From Chitinophaga sp. (GTDB taxonomy: Bacteria > Bacteroidota > Bacteroidia > Chitinophagales > Chitinophagaceae), in assembly GCF_017745275.1 (NCBI RefSeq), contig NZ_JAGHZS010000014.1, positions 42,854 through 106,853 on the forward strand: a DNA stretch of 64,000 nucleotides, given 5' to 3'. Under the pieces are notes generated by a model. That model was given only the letters and a program-made list of their open reading frames with translations. It did no database searches and was not told where the DNA came from. Both the position numbers and the translations under genes were made by a program. Position 1 is the first letter of the stretch. Each line of letters starts with the position of its first letter. This document shows, piece by piece, positions 18,459-27,872 of this stretch.

Positions 18459-19526
18459 TTATTGTCCGGCACTTACATTTTCCAACAAAGAATAATGCAC
18501 ATCTGACAGCGATTGTAATTTCTTAGCTGCCCACTCCGGCGTAATATCACGCTGCGGACTCGCCAGCAGCTCATATCCCACCATGAATTTCTTCACAGAT
18601 GCGGAGCGTAATAAAGGCGGATAAAAATGCATATGCCAATGCCACTCCGGATGTGCGCCACTATTCACAGGCGCCTGGTGCATGCCGGCAGAGTAAGGGA
18701 AAGACGTTTCAAAAAGATTATCATATTTGGTAGCCAATATTTTCAATATCGCCGCCAACGCTTGCTTTTCATCTTCCGTAAAATGCGTCATATCCGTTAC
18801 GTGGCGTTTGCTGACGATCATGGTTTCAAAAGGCCATACCGCCCAGAAAGGTACCAGCGCCACAAAATGTTCATTTTCTACTACCACACGCTCCTGTTTA
18901 TCTAACTCCTGGGCAATATAGCTTTGGAGTAAGCTTTTACCGGTACTGTCGTAGTATTTTTTCTGGTGAGATGTTTCTTTAATCAGTTCTGCCGGCAAAT
19001 CGCTGGTTGCCCAGATCTGGCTATGTGGATGCGGGTTGCTGCACCCCATGATATCCCCTTTGTTTTCAAAAATCTGAACATACTTAATCGCCGGATCGGC
19101 GGAGAGCTGGCGGAATTCATCTTCCCATAATCCTATTACTTTACGGATGTCTGCCACTTCCATTAAGGGCAGGGTAAGATCGTGCCGGGGAGAGAAGCAG
19201 ATTACACGGCAAATACCTTTTACGCCGCGCGCATGTAATAAGTCGTCCACCTGCTCCACACCTGCCGGGGTATCCGGCATCAGGGCGCCAAAGTCGTTGG
19301 TAAAAGCAAAGGGCTCCTTGTAGTCAGGATTCAGGTCTCCCCCCATCCGGCTGTTACCCGGACATAAATAACAGGAGGCATCATAGGCAGGCAAAGGTTC
19401 CTTATTTACTTTCTCTACTTTGCCATTCCACGGCCTTTTGGTACGATGTGGCGATACTAATACCCATTCACCCGTTAATATGTTTAACCGCTGGTGAGGG
19501 TGGTCTTCTAACTGGAATTTGTGCAT
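18459..19526 (-). CDS. galT: Galactose-1-phosphate uridylyltransferase
   Basis: Leloir pathway enzyme that swaps UMP between UDP-glucose and galactose-1-phosphate. The active-site segment GCSNPHPHSQIWA holds the His-Pro-His with the nucleophilic His. The N-terminal part has the family pattern HPHQRLNILTGEWVLVSPHRTKRPW. ATG 19526 gives 355 residues and starts like family members; the frame is open 11 residues further to 19559. It stands alone, without galK or galE next to it. Confidence 0.95.
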   Translation of the reverse strand: MHKFQLEDHPHQRLNILTGEWVLVSPHRTKRPWNGKVEKVNKEPLPAYDASCYLCPGNSRMGGDLNPDYKEPFAFTNDFGALMPDTPAGVEQVDDLLHARGVKGICRVICFSPRHDLTLPLMEVADIRKVIGLWEDEFRQLSADPAIKYVQIFENKGDIMGCSNPHPHSQIWATSDLPAELIKETSHQKKYYDSTGKSLLQSYIAQELDKQERVVVENEHFVALVPFWAVWPFETMIVSKRHVTDMTHFTEDEKQALAAILKILATKYDNLFETSFPYSAGMHQAPVNSGAHPEWHWHMHFYPPLLRSASVKKFMVGYELLASPQRDITPEWAAKKLQSLSDVHYSLLENVSAGQ

Positions 19527-19833
19527 AAATGAAGGTGCTTCGATGATTGCAATAACCATACTTACCGGGAGGTATTTATGGTCAACTGATTAATAAGCGT
19601 TAAAAATACGCGTAAAAATAATATTCCGGGAGATAGTTGCACCTTTCAGGGGAAAATATTTATGTCTTTCAGACAATATCAGGTTGTGAAATCCTTATCC
19701 GGGGCCTGTTTATCATTCGTTTGTCAGATAATTGCTTCTTTTCGATCCGCCATCCCGATCCGGAACGGTGATTAGATCCGGCCATCACTTTTTCCTTCTC
19801 CCGAAAAATTTCCAAAAAAAACTGATTTTTCCC

Positions 19834-19880
19834 TTGACTCTTACCTTACGTCATACCCTACATTTGTTGCGATAAGGTAT
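19834..19880 (+). promoter_or_regulatory. Possible promoter with flanking dyad upstream of merR gene
   Basis: The 330-base gap 19,560-19,891 holds a candidate promoter: TTG at 19834 and TACATTTG at 19859-19866, with a 22-base spacer, longer than the usual 19. A dyad (TACCTTACG at 19842-19850, GATAAGGTA at 19871-19879) brackets the -7 element. MerR regulators bind dyads within over-long spacers, so this could be an autoregulatory site. Weak evidence from one sequence. Confidence 0.35.
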
Positions 19881-19891
19881 AAATCCAAACG

Positions 19892-20656
19892 ATGGACAAT
19901 TATTCTGTAAAAAAGTTATCCCGTCTGGCAGGTGTGAGCGTGCGCACCTTGCACCTGTATGACAAGATGGACTTATTAAAACCTTCGGTCCGTACCAACG
20001 CGGGGTACCGGCTATATGGCGAAAAAGAACTGCTTCGTTTGCAACAGATCCTCTTCTACCGGGAACTGGACTTTCCACTGAAAGAGATCTGCATTATCCT
20101 CGACGACCCTGCATTTGACCTGATGCAGGCGCTCGAAGCACATAAAGCAGCGCTCCTGGCCAGGAAGGAAAGGATCAACACATTGATTGGTACCATTGAA
20201 AAAACATTGGTAACACTTAAAAACAACACTATGTTACACGCTGAAGATTTATACGAAGGCATCCCACAGGACAAAATAACGGCGCACCGAACAGCCGCCA
20301 TCTCTCAGTGGGGTGATGCTACCATCGCATCCGTAGAAAATAATTTACGCGCACTGGGCAAAGACGAGATGGCCGCTATACAAACGGCCTTAAATAACCT
20401 TACCGCACAGTTGCTAGCATTGATGCCTGAAGGCCCTGACAACCCTGCAGTACAACAATGCATTGAACAACGTCAGGAACTGGTTGACCGGCTTATTGGT
20501 GGTAAACCCGAAGCAGGGAAACTGGATTACCTGAGAAAAATGGCGGAGTTACATACAGCCGGGAATGCAGCTATCGCACCGGATGGCCTGCCGGGTAGAG
20601 AAATCGCGGTTTTTATTAGTGAGGCAACGGGGTATTATTTGAGGAAGAAAGGATAA
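19892..20656 (+). CDS. MerR-family transcriptional regulator with large C-terminal domain (TipA-like layout)
   Basis: 254 residues. The N-terminal winged helix-turn-helix is clear: YSVKKLSRLAGVSVRTLHLYDKMDLLKP, then NAGYRLYGEKELLRLQQI. A coiled dimerisation helix (residues 80-115) precedes a C-terminal region of about 140 residues resembling the TipAS antibiotic-recognition domain in size and position. TipA-type proteins sense thiopeptides and other drugs. No target gene is next to it: a terminator follows directly. The ligand is unknown. Confidence 0.85.
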   Translation: MDNYSVKKLSRLAGVSVRTLHLYDKMDLLKPSVRTNAGYRLYGEKELLRLQQILFYRELDFPLKEICIILDDPAFDLMQALEAHKAALLARKERINTLIGTIEKTLVTLKNNTMLHAEDLYEGIPQDKITAHRTAAISQWGDATIASVENNLRALGKDEMAAIQTALNNLTAQLLALMPEGPDNPAVQQCIEQRQELVDRLIGGKPEAGKLDYLRKMAELHTAGNAAIAPDGLPGREIAVFISEATGYYLRKKG

Positions 20657-20660
20657 AATG

Positions 20661-20687
20661 AAAAAGCCGGCGAAATGCCGGCTTTTT
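20661..20687 (+). terminator. Terminator after merR gene
   Basis: Perfect 11-bp stem AAAAAGCCGGC / GCCGGCTTTTT with a 5-base loop and a T run. Confidence 0.85.
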
Positions 20688-20909
20688 CAGAATAATCAAA
20701 TATCTCACATTAAAAAAGACATCAGTTATATAACCTTCTCGCATCCTATTTTATTTCACTGTTCTTTTCAGGATAACTATCTCCGCTATTCTATGCACAT
20801 CATCAACATTTTCACCTACCTTGCCCGTTAATAACAGCTCAATATATTATATTTAATTTAACACGCACAGATATCTATTTCGTCATAACCCTTAATCATC
20901 TGGCATCCC

Positions 20910-21500
20910 ATGAATCGCAAAATAAAAATGTTAAGCCTCGTACTGGGGCTCTGGGCAGCTTCCGCAAACGCACAGTCTAACGCGAAGGACTACCTCCACA
21001 TTCCCGGACCTCTCCAGCTAAACAACAACAGCTATACCCTGGTATGGACCACACATCCCAGCAACAACTACTACAAACAGGAGTACCTTACGGCCAGTGA
21101 TAACCTGGAAAAGTTTAAATCACTTGTCACCATTGACTTTCTGCAAGGCGATTTCCAGTCCAAAGACCTTGCAGGCGCGAAAATCGAAGAATTAAAGAAA
21201 TTGAAGGCCACTAACCCGGTAGTCAATTACAATGTTTATGAAAAGAATGGTGAATACATCCTCGACTTCCTCATTAGTCAGAATACTGCAGACGGAAAAC
21301 GTGTAGAAATTGTAGAAAGGAATGTATATCGTTATCATGCTGTCAACAGCAAGGGCGTAAAGGGCGTACTGCTTTTTGCCGGCAGCGAACGGGCCTATGG
21401 CGACGACGTAACACCTTTCTTAAAAAACCTGCCAAAAGAAAAAAGCAAACTTTTAAACGCAATAGCCAGCTATCAACTACCGAAAGTAACGATTAAATAA
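20910..21500 (+). CDS. Secreted protein of unknown function
   Basis: 196 residues with a Sec signal peptide ending at ANAQ. The mature part begins SNAKDYLHIPGPLQLNNNSYTLVWTTHPSNNYYKQEYL and alternates short strands and helices, with no Cys and no membrane segment. I do not recognise the family. The gene is preceded by about 220 bases of A/T-rich sequence and stands alone, 95 bp ahead of the AraC gene on the same strand. A periplasmic or surface location is likely. Confidence 0.7.
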   Translation: MNRKIKMLSLVLGLWAASANAQSNAKDYLHIPGPLQLNNNSYTLVWTTHPSNNYYKQEYLTASDNLEKFKSLVTIDFLQGDFQSKDLAGAKIEELKKLKATNPVVNYNVYEKNGEYILDFLISQNTADGKRVEIVERNVYRYHAVNSKGVKGVLLFAGSERAYGDDVTPFLKNLPKEKSKLLNAIASYQLPKVTIK

Positions 21501-21594
21501 ATTACAAGTCCGGTGCAAATGTGGAAAAAGCGCCGTGCGGGATGAACGATCTTTTAAATTCCACTACCTTTGATTTATATAAGATCATAAGGTT

Positions 21595-22545
21595 ATGAAA
21601 GAAAAAATCATTCCCACCGAATCGCTACTGCAGCACTACAGGCGCACCGGCTATGACATTCCATCAGCACTCCTGCACGAATCAGGGAAAGCACACTTTA
21701 ATGTACGCAAAGCGCTTACCACTACAGTAAAAACGCCTTTTAACCGGCGCGATTATTTCAAGATCTGCCTGGGTTACATTGATACAAAAGGTAGCGGTAC
21801 GCTCCTGTATAATGAACAGGAAATGCCGCTGGATCAAAACTGTTTGATCTTTACCAATCCGTCGGTAGCTACTTCCATAGAAATAAACAGACCGTATGAC
21901 CGCCTCTATTGCTTATTCAACGCTCCATTTATAGAAGGGAGCATTCCTCCGGATATACAGCGGGCATGTCCGCTGTTTAATGCATCCCTGATGCCTGTTG
22001 TCCTGCTTACAAAGAAAGAAACACAACGGATAAACACTTATTTCACACAAATGCAGGCGCTGCAGGAATCCGACTATCCTTTTAAATGGGATATGATACG
22101 CAACCTGCTCCAGCTACTCATTCACGAAGGGATCCGTTTACAGCAAAAATCAGAAACACCGGTTGCCATCGCTGCTGTAACCCGTGACCGGCTGGCGAAT
22201 GAGTTCTTTACCTTACTGAACCAGCAATTCCCGGTAGATTCACCTGAATCTCCCCTGAAATTATTAACCCCTGCCTGGTTTGCCGATCAGCTACATGTGC
22301 ATGTTAACCATTTAAACAGTGTAGTGAAAAAACATGCCAATAAAACGACCCGTGAAATTATTCATAACCGTGTGATCGCCGAAGCGAAAACCTTACTGCG
22401 CAATACCAATTGGAACATCTCTGAAATCGCCTATGCACTGGGTTTTGAATACCCTTCTCACTTTAATAAATATTTCAAACAATCTACTAATCAGTCTCCC
22501 CTGGAGTTCTGCCTGAACAAGAAACCGGCAGCACCACGAAAGTAA
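21595..22545 (+). CDS. AraC-family transcriptional regulator
   Basis: 316 residues. The C-terminal 100 residues form the two helix-turn-helix AraC domain: WFADQLHVHVNHLNSVVKKHANKTT and later WNISEIAYALGFEYPSHFNKYFKQSTNQSPLEF. The N-terminal 190 residues are a cupin-like sensor. It lies about 100 bp ahead of an MFS exporter on the same strand and may regulate it. The inducer is unknown. Confidence 0.92.
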   Translation: MKEKIIPTESLLQHYRRTGYDIPSALLHESGKAHFNVRKALTTTVKTPFNRRDYFKICLGYIDTKGSGTLLYNEQEMPLDQNCLIFTNPSVATSIEINRPYDRLYCLFNAPFIEGSIPPDIQRACPLFNASLMPVVLLTKKETQRINTYFTQMQALQESDYPFKWDMIRNLLQLLIHEGIRLQQKSETPVAIAAVTRDRLANEFFTLLNQQFPVDSPESPLKLLTPAWFADQLHVHVNHLNSVVKKHANKTTREIIHNRVIAEAKTLLRNTNWNISEIAYALGFEYPSHFNKYFKQSTNQSPLEFCLNKKPAAPRK

Positions 22546-22642
22546 CAGGCATCTTTGATTTGTATAATCATCTCTTTGAAACGTGTAATGTTGATAGCTA
22601 CCAGGCTTCCTAATTTTACAGCGCTAATTTAAAGCAACAAGT

Positions 22643-23875
22643 ATGAGAAGGATCAAAGCATCAACTACCCGTTGGAATACTATCATGTCATTATGCCTGA
22701 TGCCGCTATCTGGTTTTGCGATGGACATCTTTATTCCCTCCCTGCCCGATATGGCGGTACAGTTACACGCCTCACCAGCCGCTATTCAACTCACTTTGTC
22801 TCTCTTTATCATCAGTTATGGTGTTTCACAACTGATCGTAGGTGGGCTGATCGACAGCTATGGCCGCTATATACCCAATTTGATATCCATACTGTTATTC
22901 AGCGTGTCCAGCTTTATTATTGCGTACTCCACCCATCTACAGGTGATCTACGCCATGCGGATATTACAGGGATTTAGTGTAGCAGTGATCGCCATCAGCA
23001 AGCGTGCCTTTTTTATAGACCTGTATAAAGGTGCAGCATTAAAAAAATACACCAGTATTTTCTCGGTCATCTGGGCTATAGGTCCCATTGTAGCACCTTT
23101 CCTTGGCGGATATTTTCAAACCACCTGGGGATGGTCTTCCAACTTCCTGTTCCTCGGCTACTTCGGGCTCATGTTCTTCATTATTGAACTGATTATTGGT
23201 GGAGAATCGATGAAAGCAGCGCAACCATTCAGCGTGTCATCAATAGCAAAAGCCTATAGCGGGATGATTAAAACACCTGATTTTACGTTTGGTGTAGTTG
23301 TACTCGGGTTAACATATGGAATGATACTGCTGTATAGTATGTGTAGTCCCTTTTTGATTGAGAAACAATTGCACTTCCCGCCCACTATAACAGGTTATTG
23401 TGCACTATTCTCCGGCATATCAGTAATGATTGGTGGTATGATATCAAGAATACTGGTAAATAATCCATTCCGCCCCAAAATGCTGCTGGCCAGTGTATCA
23501 CAGTTGGTAGTAGCAGCCATTATGATACCATTGACAAGGTACTACCACAATTTATTTACGCTGCTTATATATGTTTTCCTGTTACACAGCACTGCCGGGT
23601 TCCTGTTCAATAACCTGATGTCGTATTGCCTGATTCGCTTTCCGCAATTTGCAGGCAAAGCAAGCGGCTTAACAGGTGGCGGATTTGCTGTCGTGACCGC
23701 CATATTGAGCTCATTAATAGTAAACACTATTTCCATCACCAACCAGGTGACACTGGGAATAGCTTATGGCTTTATAGCCCTAATCACATTCTTCTGCCTG
23801 GTAAAAACGAAATGGAAAGGGGCGGAAGAAAGCCATGAGGTAATTCCGATGCCATCAGTGTCTGTGGAAGTGTAA
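22643..23875 (+). CDS. MFS multidrug exporter, Bcr/CflA type
   Basis: 410 residues with about 12 transmembrane segments. The start (MSLCLMPLSGFAMDIFIPSLPDMA) and the motif GGLIDSYGRYIPN in loop 2-3 match the Bcr/CflA drug-proton antiporter branch. FSVIWAIGPIVAPFLGGY in helix 5 resembles the antiporter motif C. It is probably controlled by the preceding AraC protein. Its stop codon is immediately followed by a decayed tmRNA 3' end, so it is the last host gene before the genomic island. Confidence 0.88.
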   Translation: MRRIKASTTRWNTIMSLCLMPLSGFAMDIFIPSLPDMAVQLHASPAAIQLTLSLFIISYGVSQLIVGGLIDSYGRYIPNLISILLFSVSSFIIAYSTHLQVIYAMRILQGFSVAVIAISKRAFFIDLYKGAALKKYTSIFSVIWAIGPIVAPFLGGYFQTTWGWSSNFLFLGYFGLMFFIIELIIGGESMKAAQPFSVSSIAKAYSGMIKTPDFTFGVVVLGLTYGMILLYSMCSPFLIEKQLHFPPTITGYCALFSGISVMIGGMISRILVNNPFRPKMLLASVSQLVVAAIMIPLTRYYHNLFTLLIYVFLLHSTAGFLFNNLMSYCLIRFPQFAGKASGLTGGGFAVVTAILSSLIVNTISITNQVTLGIAYGFIALITFFCLVKTKWKGAEESHEVIPMPSVSVEV

Positions 23876-23925
23876 GGTGGCAGGAATCGAGCCCGTGTCC
23901 AAAGCTGACTTTCTCTACATGATGC
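23876..23925 (-). pseudogene. Decayed copy of the ssrA 3' end (island boundary, attL-like)
   Basis: Read on the minus strand, this stretch resembles the T-arm and acceptor end of the tmRNA gene located 20 kb away. Positions 23878-23903 match 43804-43829 at 23 of 26 bases, and a CTACATG block beyond it also corresponds, with small gaps. Genetic elements that insert in the 3' end of ssrA leave this kind of duplicate at the far end. It lies directly after the MFS stop codon, marking where island sequence begins. Confidence 0.7.
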
Positions 23926-24017
23926 AAAACACGGTGGCTGGCTATAAAAAATAAGATATCATCCTTCAATATGACATTCTCATCAGCAGTTCCATCATTG
24001 CGCCATTTGTGTTTTTC

Positions 24018-24078
24018 AATTGTACAATAGCCATAACAAAGGGGTTTATTGTAAAATTTGTTGTAAAGCTATTGTAAA
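24018..24078. repeat. Cluster of ATTGTA motifs near the island's left end
   Basis: A palindrome ATTGTACAAT at 24018-24027 is followed by three direct copies of (A/G)TTGTAAA at 24048, 24060 and 24071, spaced 12 and 11 bases, close to one helical turn. This looks like a protein-binding array, perhaps for a recombination or regulatory protein. The interval 23926-24123 holds no gene. Confidence 0.4.
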
Positions 24079-24123
24079 AAAAGAGGGTAAATGTAGTGTA
24101 TCCAAGTATATCTGAAATTCCTG

Positions 24124-24642
24124 TCATGCTGACCAAATAGCTTGCATTCCTGATTTCAAATAGAGTCTAATAGCAGATGTATTTCCTTCCTCAACTTTCA
24201 GGTCAACGGCTCTGGCGCCCCGATGATAAAAAACTGCAAATGCGTGTAAAAGCAGCGATGCGCCAATCCCTTCGTTGCGTCTGCGTGGGTGGACGACCAG
24301 GTCTTTTACAAATGCACTGGTCCAGCATTGCGCAATCCCAATAATACCTTTTGTATCCCGTGCCAAAAAGCAGAGAGAAGCATCGAATTCAGCATCAGAT
24401 AACAGGCCTGACCACCAATCCGAAAATGGGGCTACCGAGCCGCCACCATTCTTATACCCCAGGGTAAGAAGATCGTGAACCTCTCTTGCTATATCCGGAA
24501 TTAATTCCGTGAGGGAAACGTCTGCTGGCCAGGATGGAGGATCAAAAGGATGATCAAGCAACTTCTGCATACGGAATATTTGAGTACCTGGTTCAGACAT
24601 TTGAGGTTCTTCTTTTGGAATTAAAAATCCCTGATTTTCCAA
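24124..24642 (-). CDS. GNAT-family N-acetyltransferase
   Basis: 172 residues. The acetyl-CoA-binding segment is VKDLVVHPRRRNEGIGASLLLHAF (the RxxGxG/A pattern), and LKVEEGNTSAIRLYLKSGM near the end is the usual motif B region. ATG 24600 is an alternative start. It is the first gene of the island and points to its left end. The substrate is unknown; an antitoxin or drug-inactivating role cannot be judged. Confidence 0.85.
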   Translation of the reverse strand: MENQGFLIPKEEPQMSEPGTQIFRMQKLLDHPFDPPSWPADVSLTELIPDIAREVHDLLTLGYKNGGGSVAPFSDWWSGLLSDAEFDASLCFLARDTKGIIGIAQCWTSAFVKDLVVHPRRRNEGIGASLLLHAFAVFYHRGARAVDLKVEEGNTSAIRLYLKSGMQAIWSA

Positions 24643-24712
24643 GGGTTAAAAGTACTCATTTTTGAGAATCCCTGGGTACCTGCAAAATGAGCGGCACTCA
24701 CCTTACAAAAAC

Positions 24713-24740
24713 AAAAAAGCCGCTATAATAGCGGCTTTAG
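24713..24740. terminator. Hairpin upstream of the GNAT gene
   Basis: 9-bp perfect stem AAAGCCGCT / AGCGGCTTT with a 5-base loop, flanked by A and T runs. Because no gene reads into it from the left on the plus strand, its owner may be lost. The stretch 24,741-25,156 shows no convincing gene, only A/T-rich sequence. Confidence 0.5.
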
Positions 24741-25156
24741 CACTCTTTTCTTGTGGGCATGACGGTACATTTGTCCGAACAATTTTTGAAGGATCTTAAA
24801 AATTTAGCTGAATTACATCTTGATACTTAAGCCAAATCGAAGGAATAGAAATCATAATATGTGATTGGACAAGCAAATTTTCATATAAAAAAATAATATA
24901 TATCATATGACCGTTTGTAGTCCCAGACCATCTTCCATGCTCACCTCCCTTCTAGTTATGCTTTTAAAAAGCCTGGGCGCAAATACACCAATTTGTTTTT
25001 TCATAATTCAACATCTGCTCAATTGTCGAAAAAAGTGTACCTATTCAGGTAAATGCTGGCACTTTCAAAAAAATAGAAAATGCGATACCCTAGTTGCAAC
25101 CGGCACCAGTTTGACACACGAACTCCATTTCTGGTATTTATTTTTATATTCGGACA

Positions 25157-26155
25157 ATGGCAAAAGGGAAATATTTAAAAACGGATCTGGAAAACAGAAA
25201 CGATACCCCAGCAGAAAAAAATCGTTTGAGGGCAATATACGATGACCTGGTTGCACGGGGGAGCGCCGGCATCCCGCTTTCCGCTATTGAACAGGCCCAT
25301 GTACAAGCAGGCTTGCGATTTCTTGGAGAACCTCTTGGGAAATATGCATTTGCAGAGGAAGGCCGCTTCAAAGAAATTTATCTAACATATTTCCATGACA
25401 TAACCGGCGGCAGCCGATATGTCAAGACGGACGGGCGCGGGAATCTTAGAACTGTTCCACAGATGGAAAGGGATTCTGATCTACAATACCTGATCGACGA
25501 GGCAGAAAAATGGGAGAGGTTGATACAACCTGGTGGGCACACCGATCTATTACTCCAGGAAGCAACAAAAGAAGCAAAAGCGGACAGAAAAACTCTTGAC
25601 AGGCTGGAAAATATCGCCAGCCGGCCAGGGCACTCCGGCACCTACTATTACAAGTATAAAGTATGGGGCCTGTATCTTCGCTCCCGCTGGATGTACCTGT
25701 TAGCAAAAGAGATATTGGAAAATACAGATCCAGGCGATTGTTTTTACCAATTCTGCGGCGAGACTATCGAGTTTACTGAATTTTCGCTAATGCACATTCT
25801 CAACAGACATTTCGCTGAAGTAACCAAGCAGTTCGTGTCAGGCAAAGATTATCACCCGGAAGATTTCAAACCGCGGATACTTACAGCTCAAATCAAAGCA
25901 ATTGTTGATTCTATAGATAAAACGGGACTCTTTACCCCACAGGTACGGACCGAAATCAACCTAAAATTTGAGGGAACAGTATATCAACTATGGGCTACCA
26001 TGCAAAATCGAAATATACCGGGAAGGGGGATTGTTCCTTATAAACGGCTGCAGTCGTTCTATCCAGTATCTGATCCCGCAGTACTAGCAAAACTGACTAC
26101 AGGATTTAGAGAGGAAACTGTTTCAGCAGTATTATCGGTATTTGTTCCAATTTAA
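25157..26155 (+). CDS. Protein of unknown function, possible nuclease-toxin fold at C-terminus
   Basis: 332 residues, soluble, no signal peptide. I do not recognise the family. The N-terminal two thirds are helical and rich in charged residues, with a Trp/Tyr-rich stretch (YYYKYKVWGLYLRSRWMYL). The C-terminal third contains SLMHILNRHFAEV, a HIxxRH pattern like that seen in phage barnase/EndoU/colicin-type nucleases, followed by a beta-rich end. That resemblance is only suggestive. The gene stands alone between the GNAT and SIR2 genes and converges on the SIR2 gene. Confidence 0.6.
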   Translation: MAKGKYLKTDLENRNDTPAEKNRLRAIYDDLVARGSAGIPLSAIEQAHVQAGLRFLGEPLGKYAFAEEGRFKEIYLTYFHDITGGSRYVKTDGRGNLRTVPQMERDSDLQYLIDEAEKWERLIQPGGHTDLLLQEATKEAKADRKTLDRLENIASRPGHSGTYYYKYKVWGLYLRSRWMYLLAKEILENTDPGDCFYQFCGETIEFTEFSLMHILNRHFAEVTKQFVSGKDYHPEDFKPRILTAQIKAIVDSIDKTGLFTPQVRTEINLKFEGTVYQLWATMQNRNIPGRGIVPYKRLQSFYPVSDPAVLAKLTTGFREETVSAVLSVFVPI

Positions 26156-26232
26156 ATTCTGGTCGGTTTGAAATAGCTTCATAAAAGGCTATAAAAAGAC
26201 TAACCAGTGGTTTGAGAAAAACGGGGATATTA

Positions 26233-27816
26233 TTATGCTTTGAAAGCATGTTTTAAATAGTCATAATAGCATACGATTTTTCTGTAATGGGTATTTTGGG
26301 CGTTTTTCTCGTTCAATTCAGAAAGTAGCCACTTTCTGAGTACCTCTAAATCAATTTTCTTGCGATCAAGCAGAGGGATGTAATATAAAATATGTAGAAA
26401 ATCGGTTTGGGATTCGAGCAGCTCAGTTAAGGATTTGAACCTACGGTTAACCTGTGGTTTGTGATTCTGGTAAGAACCACTAGGCAGCAAGGATTTGGGC
26501 ATGTCGTTCCGAAAAGCGATTTTATCCCTGGTGGCAACAACACCATCAGCGGTTAGCACCCCATTCTCATCAAAGTATCCAAGATCCGCTAAATATCGAC
26601 ACATTGGAATAAAGGGGGCCTTAGTATTGTTTTTCCTCGCCGGAACCAAATTTGGCAACACCTTTTCAACAATTGGCGTGCTCAAATATGCTGATTTTTC
26701 CGATAAAATGTCTTTGAAAATGTCGTAGAATTGAACTCCAACGTAGCCTTGTTCTCGAACAGCTTGGTCAGCTATGCCGACCCCCGCAACAAATTGTATA
26801 TTTTCTTCATCTATGCCATCGACATCGCCAACATACATTTTGTTAGATGGACCATTTGTCTTCACTATTTGAACGACCGCATCTTTAAACTGGCGAAGTA
26901 ATTTAACAGAATATTGCCTTTTAGCAGAGGCCAAAACCTCAAACAATTCCGAAAATGAATCGAGAGCAATTTTTTTGATTTGAAGGCTTTGGTTTCCTGG
27001 ACGAAAAAGCGTACTGTCAGATAGCTCCGGGGTGAGTTTTGTCTTATCCCATTCTACAAAAATCAATCGGTCTTTCAGATTAGCAGCATTTTGACCATCC
27101 AGGCATTTTATAATGGCATCGAGTATTTCATTGATATTTTCGTCAGTTATGGAGTATCCCAAAAAAATAATTGGGTGCTCGACAAAAATAGTCAAGAGCT
27201 TTGCGGCGAGATAGGCATTCCGGTCGTTAAAATTTGTGTAATCCTCATGGGTTAGGACAATACTATCATAGTCACTAATACATCCATGGATTTTATAGAT
27301 TTCCCCAATTGGCATAAACTCCGCAAAGAGCAACTGTCGCTGACCGATATAAGGCTTAAAATCAGGGAACATTTGTTCAAGAAAATCGTCGTAGTTGGTG
27401 GTGATAATTCCGTCTACCACTATCTTCTTAAACAAGTCGATTTCCGTTTGGAGTGCAACGTTTACCTTTGATTGAGTCTTTAAATACTCGCAAAGCTCAT
27501 ATTTAAATGGAGAATGCTTCCCCTTCATTTTCCCACCCAGCGCCTTTGTTCTTTTTGCAAATGCGGGGTTCTTCCACCAAATATCGAAAAAATCATTGGC
27601 CATGGCACTCGCAATCTGAGGGGCGTGTCCATTATATTGCGAAATATAATAGTTAAAGTCAGTTGCACCATGCATATTAGGGAAAAACCCTCGTAACAAA
27701 TCCATCCATGTAGGAAGGTTGTAATATCGACGTGAAAGACCAGAACCCACAAAAATATAGGGGTTTGTCTTGAACTGACTCAAATGGGTTGCTAGGGATT
27801 GCTTGAAATCTGGCAT
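26233..27816 (-). CDS. SIR2-domain protein, probable NADase defence effector
   Basis: 527 residues. The N-terminal 240 residues form a SIR2-like fold with the NAD-binding motifs intact: GSGLS at 24-28, TTNYDDF at 139-145, KIHG at 175-178 (catalytic His177) and LGYSITDENI from 219. The C-terminal 280 residues are a separate domain I do not recognise, with a C-terminal helical region rich in Lys and Tyr. Stand-alone SIR2 proteins in defence islands deplete NAD+ when phage infection is sensed by the other domain. It lies in a cluster with nuclease, SEFIR and Septu genes. Whether it acts alone or with a neighbour is not shown. Confidence 0.85.
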   Translation of the reverse strand: MPDFKQSLATHLSQFKTNPYIFVGSGLSRRYYNLPTWMDLLRGFFPNMHGATDFNYYISQYNGHAPQIASAMANDFFDIWWKNPAFAKRTKALGGKMKGKHSPFKYELCEYLKTQSKVNVALQTEIDLFKKIVVDGIITTNYDDFLEQMFPDFKPYIGQRQLLFAEFMPIGEIYKIHGCISDYDSIVLTHEDYTNFNDRNAYLAAKLLTIFVEHPIIFLGYSITDENINEILDAIIKCLDGQNAANLKDRLIFVEWDKTKLTPELSDSTLFRPGNQSLQIKKIALDSFSELFEVLASAKRQYSVKLLRQFKDAVVQIVKTNGPSNKMYVGDVDGIDEENIQFVAGVGIADQAVREQGYVGVQFYDIFKDILSEKSAYLSTPIVEKVLPNLVPARKNNTKAPFIPMCRYLADLGYFDENGVLTADGVVATRDKIAFRNDMPKSLLPSGSYQNHKPQVNRRFKSLTELLESQTDFLHILYYIPLLDRKKIDLEVLRKWLLSELNEKNAQNTHYRKIVCYYDYLKHAFKA

Positions 27817-27872
27817 AACATAAATATACTATAAAAAAATTATCATAAAAATCTGGCAAAGAACCCTAAGGG

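Noticed and set aside
23876..23960. Possible intact tRNA gene on the minus strand
   Set aside because: Only a T-arm-like part is present. The upstream sequence matches the tmRNA 3' domain (CTACATG block) and does not form D or anticodon arms.
24907..25245. 112-codon frame before the 25157 gene
   Set aside because: Low-quality composition, overlaps the better-supported gene, and no motif.
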